Shown in pieces: positions 57,698 through 64,000 of a DNA stretch of 64,000 bases. Within the stretch, counting starts at the first letter, position 1. Each line of letters opens with the position of its first letter. The position numbers were made by a program, and so were the translations under genes. Origin of the DNA: Paenibacillus marchantiae (GTDB lineage Bacteria; Bacillota; Bacilli; Paenibacillales; Paenibacillaceae); NCBI RefSeq assembly GCF_028771845.1, contig NZ_CP118270.1:3162001-3226000 (forward strand), written 5' to 3'. A model generated the notes under the pieces. It had not been told where the DNA came from, did not search any database, and saw only the letters and a list, made by a program, of their open reading frames with translations.

Positions 57698-58591
57698 GTG
57701 TTCAAAGATATATTCCAGAAAAAACGGAAGTACGCCACCATACCTTCCGAGCGTGCGCTTCGTGGCGAAGGTCAGGAAGCTGGAGAACGTCCAAAACGGG
57801 AAATACCTGAAGGACTTATGAACAAGTGCAGCAAATGCGGCACGATTCAATATAGCAAGGAATTGGAAAAAAATCTGAAAGTATGTCCGGCTTGCGGCTA
57901 CCATATGCGTTTGAATGCAATGGAACGTATCGCCATGGTTCTAGATGAGCAAGGGTTTGTGGAGTATGACGCTGATATGGTATCAGTTGATCCACTTGAA
58001 TTCCCTGGATATAGTAACAAACTGGAACAACAGCGCCTGAAGTCAGGACTGAAGGAAGCTGTCATTACGGGTGAGGGAACTTTAGAAGGTTTGCCTGTGG
58101 TTGTTGCTGTCATGAGCTTCGACTTCTTCACAGGTAGTATGGGTTCGGTTGTAGGGGAGAAAATTACCCGTGCGATTGAGCATGCAACAGAGAAACGCTT
58201 ACCTTTGATCATTTTCTCAACATCTGGGGGTGCCCGGATGCAAGAGAGTATTCTTAGCCTTATGCAAATGGCGAAAACTAGTGCGGCTTTGTCCCGTTTG
58301 GATGAACAGGGCGGATTGTATATTTCGGTCATTACCGATCCTACGACAGGTGGAGTTTCGGCCAGTTTTGCGAGCCTTGGTGATATCATCATCGCCGAGC
58401 CGGGAGCTGTATTTGGCTTCGCCGGTAGAATCGTCATTGAGCAGACGATCCGTCAGAAACTGCCTGATGATTTCCAGACGGCAGAATTTAATTTGCAGCA
58501 CGGTCAGCTGGACATGGTGGTCCATCGTAAAGAACTTCGAGCCACCCTTGGCAAGCTTCTAGACATGCATAGTGAAAAAGGAGGGGTCTAA
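57698..58591 (+). CDS. accD: Acetyl-CoA carboxylase carboxyltransferase subunit beta
   Basis: 297 residues from GTG 57698, which follows GGAGAGGTG. The N-terminus ([17 protein letters not shown]) matches other AccD starts. The zinc finger is CSKCGT and CPACGY. The carboxyltransferase core has SGGARMQES and [13 protein letters not shown]. It forms the transferase with AccA, the first step of fatty acid synthesis. accA starts immediately after its stop. Confidence 0.96.
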   Translation: MFKDIFQKKRKYATIPSERALRGEGQEAGERPKREIPEGLMNKCSKCGTIQYSKELEKNLKVCPACGYHMRLNAMERIAMVLDEQGFVEYDADMVSVDPLEFPGYSNKLEQQRLKSGLKEAVITGEGTLEGLPVVVAVMSFDFFTGSMGSVVGEKITRAIEHATEKRLPLIIFSTSGGARMQESILSLMQMAKTSAALSRLDEQGGLYISVITDPTTGGVSASFASLGDIIIAEPGAVFGFAGRIVIEQTIRQKLPDDFQTAEFNLQHGQLDMVVHRKELRATLGKLLDMHSEKGGV

Positions 58592-59623
58592 ATGGCGGGT
58601 GAGTTGCCATATGAAGCGCCTCTGGTTGAGATGCGCAAGAAGATCGAAGAGCTCGTACAGTTTGGACAGGAAAAAGGCATCGACTTCACTGATGAAATTG
58701 CACGCCTGGAAGAACGTTATCATAGACTCGAAGAAGAGATTTATACCGGCATAACGGCTGCTCAGAAAATGCATCTGGCGCGGCATCAGCAGCGTCCGAC
58801 GGCACTGGATTTAATCCAATTGATATTTACCGATTTCATTGAGTTGCACGGTGATCGCATGTTCGGAGACGATCTGGCGGTTGTTGGCGGACTGGCGAAG
58901 CTAAACGGAAAAACAGTAACGGTCATCGGCCAACAGCGGGGGAAAGATACGAAGGATAATATCGCCCGTTTTTTTGGGAGCGCACATCCAGAAGGATTCC
59001 GAAAAGGGCTGCGTCTCATGAAGCAAGCGAACAAATTTGGTCGTCCAATTATTACATTCGTTGATACTAAAGGGGCGTATCCGGGTAATACTGCTGAAGA
59101 GAGAGGTCAATCGGAAGCTATTGCCCGTAACCTGCTGGAAATGGCGAAGCTCTCGGTGCCTGTTATTATAGTGGTCATCGGCGAAGGCGGAAGCGGCGGG
59201 GCCCTGGCTATGGCTGTGGGTAATCGTGTGTTGATGCTGGAGCATGCGATTTACTCAGCGATCTCTCCGAACGGTGCTGCGTCCATTCTTTGGAAAGATG
59301 CATCCAAGGCAGATCAGGCGGCCGAAGCGATGAAAATAACGGCCAAAGACCTTCTGGAGATGGAGGTCATTGAAGAAATAATCCCTGAGCCACGCGGTGG
59401 TGCTCATCGGGATTATGAAGAATCTGCGGCTGCAATTAGCGAGGCATTGGTTCGTCATCTGGACGAGATGAAAGGCTGGACTGGTGACCAATTGAAGCAG
59501 GATCGGTATGAGAAATTCCGTAAGATTGGATCAGTCACGTTTGAACCTGAGGTGCAAATTGAGGCCCCTCAAGTACCTGTTGAAGTCGATACAGCAGGTA
59601 ATTTGTCGGGAAATGCTGAATGA
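58592..59623 (+). CDS. accA: Acetyl-CoA carboxylase carboxyltransferase subunit alpha
   Basis: 343 residues. The core has [44 protein letters not shown] and [24 protein letters not shown]. It starts with ATG 58592, one base after the accD stop, so the pair is co-translated. In B. subtilis pfkA follows accA, but here the next gene is pyk. Confidence 0.96.
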   Translation: MAGELPYEAPLVEMRKKIEELVQFGQEKGIDFTDEIARLEERYHRLEEEIYTGITAAQKMHLARHQQRPTALDLIQLIFTDFIELHGDRMFGDDLAVVGGLAKLNGKTVTVIGQQRGKDTKDNIARFFGSAHPEGFRKGLRLMKQANKFGRPIITFVDTKGAYPGNTAEERGQSEAIARNLLEMAKLSVPVIIVVIGEGGSGGALAMAVGNRVLMLEHAIYSAISPNGAASILWKDASKADQAAEAMKITAKDLLEMEVIEEIIPEPRGGAHRDYEESAAAISEALVRHLDEMKGWTGDQLKQDRYEKFRKIGSVTFEPEVQIEAPQVPVEVDTAGNLSGNAE

Positions 59624-59728
59624 TGTGACGAATTTCCTATACAAATGAGCAAAAGTATAGTAAATTTAATAGTTGGAAAAAGAAAAAGAGATAAAAAGAT
59701 AGACCTTTAAAATCGGAGGAAACCCAAA

Positions 59729-61156
<1,428 letters not shown>

Positions 61157-61185
61157 TTGTGTTTGGACGAGAAGCAACAGGAATG

Positions 61186-61222
61186 AAGCAATGGGGCGTT
61201 TGCGTCCCGTTGCTTTTTTTTC
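61186..61222 (+). terminator. Terminator after pyk
   Basis: AAGCAATGGGGCG (61186-61198) pairs with CGTCCCGTTGCTT (61203-61215), followed by a T-run. Confidence 0.8.
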
Positions 61223-61287
61223 CATCTTTATGAGACTTTGTCGTCTCTAGATACGTAATAATTGGTTTATCGAAGGAGGCCGGTAAC

Positions 61288-61794
61288 ATGCAACAACAAA
61301 GCAATGGCAGTTGGTACACGGCACGTCTTCGCGTGCGTTATCAAGAAAGTGATCAGATGGGTGTGGTCTATCACGCCAACTATTTGAATTGGTTTGAAAT
61401 CGGTCGAACCGAGATGATTCGCCAAATGGGGTATACATATCGTAAAATGGAGGAACAGGGGTTACTGCTTCCGGTAACCGGACTGGATGTGAAATATCAT
61501 AAACCTGCCCGGTATGATGATGACATCATCATTTTCACCCGTATTGCTGCATTTAGTGGTCTGCGACTGAACTATGAGTATGACATAAGGCGCATGACTC
61601 CAGACCTTAATGAGCAGATAGGCAGCGGGCAACGAGTATGGTCATCTGAGGAGTCCCTTCCTGGTGAACGATTGGTTACAGGCTCTACCCAACATGTATG
61701 GGTCAATGGGGACTGGAAGCCAGTCAGGCTGGATAAGGCAGCTTCTGAGCTCTACAGCGCGCTTGAGAAAGTGTGGCTTTCAGGAAAGGGGTAA
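61288..61794 (+). CDS. Acyl-CoA thioesterase, hotdog fold (YbgC/FadM type)
   Basis: 168 residues. RVRYQESDQMGVVYHANYLNWFEIGRTEMIRQ is the 4HBT signature, with the catalytic Asp in SDQMG and a His in VVYHANY. It hydrolyses acyl-CoA; substrate length is unknown. Start ATG 61288 follows GAAGGAGG. fxsA starts 6 bases after its stop. Confidence 0.85.
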   Translation: MQQQSNGSWYTARLRVRYQESDQMGVVYHANYLNWFEIGRTEMIRQMGYTYRKMEEQGLLLPVTGLDVKYHKPARYDDDIIIFTRIAAFSGLRLNYEYDIRRMTPDLNEQIGSGQRVWSSEESLPGERLVTGSTQHVWVNGDWKPVRLDKAASELYSALEKVWLSGKG

Positions 61795-61800
61795 TACGTA

Positions 61801-62202
61801 ATGCGAAGATGGATGTGGGCCCTGCTATTAATCATTCCGGTGATTGAACTGTTTGGTTTCATTCTTATGAGTGACTGGATTGGAGCCGGAAAGACATTGC
61901 TTCTCATGATTCTCACGTCCTTGATCGGTATAGCAATGTTGCAGTTTGAAGGACGAAAAGTACTTATTGATGCCAAATCCGAGATGGAGCGCGGTAAGGT
62001 GCCCGGAAGGAAAATGGTAGATGGACTATTTATTTTTGTCGGTGGTTTTCTACTGTTGATCCCGGGATTTATCACAGATCTGATCGGTTTTACACTGTTG
62101 TTCCCAGTAACACGTTCAGTGTACCGTCTATTCTTCCTGGGCTGGCTGGAGAAAAAAATGAGAAACGGAAGTATTAAGTTTTATCGTGGTCCGAAAAAAT
62201 AG
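61801..62202 (+). CDS. fxsA: FxsA family membrane protein
   Basis: 133 residues with about three membrane segments: ALLLIIPVIELFGFILM, TLLLMILTSLIGIAML and LFIFVGGFLLLIPGFITDLIGF. It has the FxsA signature (IPVIELFGFI, ALLLIPGFITD) and the QFEG motif. In E. coli FxsA is linked to phage exclusion. In B. subtilis the same family (YtzA) lies beside pyk and ytvI, as here. Confidence 0.9.
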   Translation: MRRWMWALLLIIPVIELFGFILMSDWIGAGKTLLLMILTSLIGIAMLQFEGRKVLIDAKSEMERGKVPGRKMVDGLFIFVGGFLLLIPGFITDLIGFTLLFPVTRSVYRLFFLGWLEKKMRNGSIKFYRGPKK

Positions 62203-62224
62203 GATATACCAGCATCAGTTGAAG

Positions 62225-62271
62225 AAAGGCACCCACCATCAGATTCAGTCTGATGAGCGGTGCCTTTTTTA
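62225..62271. terminator. Bidirectional terminator between fxsA and ytvI
   Basis: AAAGGCACC pairs with GGTGCCTTTTTT around an inner CATCAGA/TCTGATG stem. Confidence 0.85.
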
Positions 62272-62313
62272 GTCTTGATTATATGCGGATCACAGAAAGC
62301 AGAAATCATGATT

Positions 62314-63432
62314 TCATCGGACACGTCCGTTAATAATATATGTTCGGAGATCACGGAACACGTTCGCTCGATTAAATGCATCAAGGATAACGAGGCTGAC
62401 AGGGCCGATGATCAAACCGAGTACACCGAACAGTTTCAATCCGACAAACATGCCAACCAATGTGGCCAGAGGATCCAACCCGACACTGCTGGCAAGCACT
62501 TTGGGTTCAATGATTTGGCGAGCAATCAGCACAATGAGATATACAATACTGATGCCGATCCCCAGGTACAAGTCTCCATTCATAAGCAGGTATGCTGCCC
62601 AGGGAACCATCACCAAGCCAACGCCGAGATAAGGAAGCAGATCCACCAGACCGATGAGCAAAGCGATCGTAAAGGCAGATTTAACCTGGAGCACAAGCAA
62701 TCCAATCATGACAAATAATGCGGTGATAGAGATCATGATCAACTGGGCTCGTGCATAACCGAACAGTGCTTTTTTGAGATCATTCCATATGTCGGTAATC
62801 GGTTTGCGAATGGATGAGGGCACCCAGCCCGATACGGTAATACTGTGTCTGGTCCAACTTTTGCTAATAAAGAAAGTTGATAGAAGAACCACGATTAGTA
62901 CGGCTCCCATATTGGGGAGAGAAGTGAGCAGGTTCAGGATCATGTTGAAAAATCCGGTGACCAGGTCCGTTACAGCTGTACCTACCGTTTCGGTTGTTTT
63001 GCTAATATTGCTGTTAATGGTCTCCTGATAGTTGGGATTTTCCTTGTAAAATTCATTGATCTGTCCAATTAAACTCTGAATCGTGTCATTCTGGGTCCAA
63101 CGGATGAACGTAGCCTTAATCTCATCGACATGAAGGTCAAAGCTCGTCGTTAGTGAAATGACTTCCTTTACCATACGGGTTACCGCAGCAGACAATACGA
63201 CGACAATGGCCCCGAAATAAATGATTAGTGATAAGGTTACAGCCAGCCAGCGGGGAAATCGGGCCTTGTATTGAAGCAACTTCACCAGAGGGTTCATCGC
63301 ATAAGCGATAATCCAGGCGATGGCAAAAGGATATAACAGCGGGAACAGCAGGTATATAGCAACGGCAATGAGTATGGTCGCAATAATCACCCATAAGCCG
63401 CGCAACAGGCGTTTCATTATGATTCTATCCAA
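62314..63432 (-). CDS. ytvI: Sporulation membrane protein YtvI (AI-2E transporter family)
   Basis: 372 residues with about seven membrane segments. The N-terminus and the C-terminal core (GLVDLLPYLGVGLVMVPWAAYLLMNG, GLKLFGVLGLIIGPVSLVILDAF) are those of AI-2E family proteins of the YtvI branch. It starts at TTG 63432, nine bases after AAGGAG. It is convergent with fxsA and divergent from citZ, as in B. subtilis. Confidence 0.92.
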   Translation of the reverse strand: MDRIIMKRLLRGLWVIIATILIAVAIYLLFPLLYPFAIAWIIAYAMNPLVKLLQYKARFPRWLAVTLSLIIYFGAIVVVLSAAVTRMVKEVISLTTSFDLHVDEIKATFIRWTQNDTIQSLIGQINEFYKENPNYQETINSNISKTTETVGTAVTDLVTGFFNMILNLLTSLPNMGAVLIVVLLSTFFISKSWTRHSITVSGWVPSSIRKPITDIWNDLKKALFGYARAQLIMISITALFVMIGLLVLQVKSAFTIALLIGLVDLLPYLGVGLVMVPWAAYLLMNGDLYLGIGISIVYLIVLIARQIIEPKVLASSVGLDPLATLVGMFVGLKLFGVLGLIIGPVSLVILDAFNRANVFRDLRTYIINGRVR

Positions 63433-63651
63433 GCATCAACTCTCCTTATTCCATTTCAAGCTACCACGAAGGAAGCATAGGAAGCTATCTAGTTAATATA
63501 GAGCAAATACACTGATTTGAAACGCCAGGATGTCGTCGAATTATATCTTTTCTTTTGCCTAGAGTATGCCTCATGTTCACAAAATATAGCAATAAAAACT
63601 TGATTTATAGCACGGATTTATATAAAAAGAATAAAATGTCAACCTTGTTTT

Positions 63652-63829
63652 TGTAAAGGTTTTCAAAAATGCTTTATCACTCCGATAAAGAAGTTTGATG
63701 TGCGGATGACCTCGCATCATGTTCACATAAACGACAAAATCCAGTATGATGAGATAAGGAAATACCGATTGACAGATATGAAAACCGGATATTGAGGTAT
63801 TTATTAATTTTAAAATGTAAATGGTTACA
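63652..63829 (+). promoter_or_regulatory. cre-like sites upstream of citZ
   Basis: TGTAAATGGTTACA (63816-63829) has perfect TGTAA/TTACA arms and differs from the cre consensus TGTAANCGNTTACA at one position. A weaker TGTAAAGGTTTTCA (63652-63665) also has one mismatch to the relaxed consensus. They suggest CcpA carbon control of citZ. The remaining 63433-63910 bases hold no supported gene. Confidence 0.55.
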
Positions 63830-63910
63830 AAAGAAGGACGAGTGCGTTTGAGCACGTAGATGACACTCTGGATGGGTTCTTGATTTCGTTTATTAAAGGA
63901 GAGATGTAAT

Positions 63911-64000
63911 ATGACAGCTACCAAAGGTCTGGAAGGCATCGTTGCAACAACCTCTTCGATCAGCTCCATTGTAGACGGTGTGCTTACATACCGTGGTTAC
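63911..64000 (+). CDS. citZ: Citrate synthase, N-terminal 30 residues (partial)
   Basis: The first 30 codons read MTATKGLEGIVATTSSISS then IVDGVLTYRGY, nearly the same as the start of B. subtilis CitZ. The gene runs off the window. Start ATG 63911 follows AAAGGAGAG. It condenses acetyl-CoA with oxaloacetate. The neighbour ytvI is divergent, as in B. subtilis. Confidence 0.93.
   Translation, partial: MTATKGLEGIVATTSSISSIVDGVLTYRGY

Noticed and set aside
63577..63969. Minus-strand frame over the citZ start
   Set aside because: Opposes citZ and its regulatory region; no domain features.

Overview
The window looks like chromosomal DNA of a spore-forming Bacillota, most likely Paenibacillus. GC is moderate by eye. 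Start codons are ATG, GTG and TTG behind strong AGGAGG-type ribosome binding sites. The gene content includes sporulation genes (cotJABC, yjcZ-like, ytrH/ytrI, ytvI, a tandem yheC/yheD-type array), a SufCDSUB iron-sulfur operon, and the Bacillus-like order ytoI-ytpI-ytrI-ytrH-dnaE ... accDA-pyk-fxsA-ytvI-citZ. I saw no rRNA, tRNA, CRISPR array, transposase or prophage block.

Positions 1-7484 hold a lasso-peptide gene cluster of the paeninodin type: the 3' end of an unidentified gene, an asparagine-synthetase-like cyclase, a 45-residue precursor, an HPr-kinase-like tailoring kinase, a PqqD-like recognition protein (B1), a transglutaminase-like leader protease (B2), a nucleotidyltransferase-family protein and an ABC exporter. 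The predicted product has a nine-residue ring (Ala1 to Asp9), a 14-residue tail and a C-terminal Ser that is the likely phosphorylation site. A strong terminator lies between the precursor and the tailoring genes.

Positions 7500-31500 are mostly housekeeping and sporulation genes: cysC, pdaA-like deacetylase, degV, mtnKA (methionine salvage), dps, the suf operon, an M23 peptidase, two HD-GYP phosphodiesterases flanking a fused MoaD-MoaE gene and a 5'-nucleotidase, yfkAB and a CBS-domain membrane protein. The mtnK-dps intergenic region has an unexplained RNA-like set of hairpins, and the suf promoter is overlapped by a Fur-like palindrome.

Positions 31700-38100 hold cotJABC, then a minus-strand set of four genes: a ThDP enzyme of the acetolactate-synthase type, a carboxymuconolactone-decarboxylase-like protein, a small STAS-like protein, and a KAS III-like enzyme that keeps Cys but appears to lack the usual His and Asn. 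I do not recognise this combination; it is the best candidate for an undescribed pathway. A Gfo/Idh/MocA oxidoreductase follows on the other strand.

Positions 38200-64000 hold a chemoreceptor, a HAD phosphatase, five consecutive ATP-grasp genes of the YheC/YheD spore-coat family, yheA, the ytoI-dnaE region (DnaE has two long low-complexity insertions), a short palindrome-rich repeat region, a PgpA-family gene, accDA, pyk, a thioesterase, fxsA, ytvI and the first codons of citZ with cre-like sites upstream.
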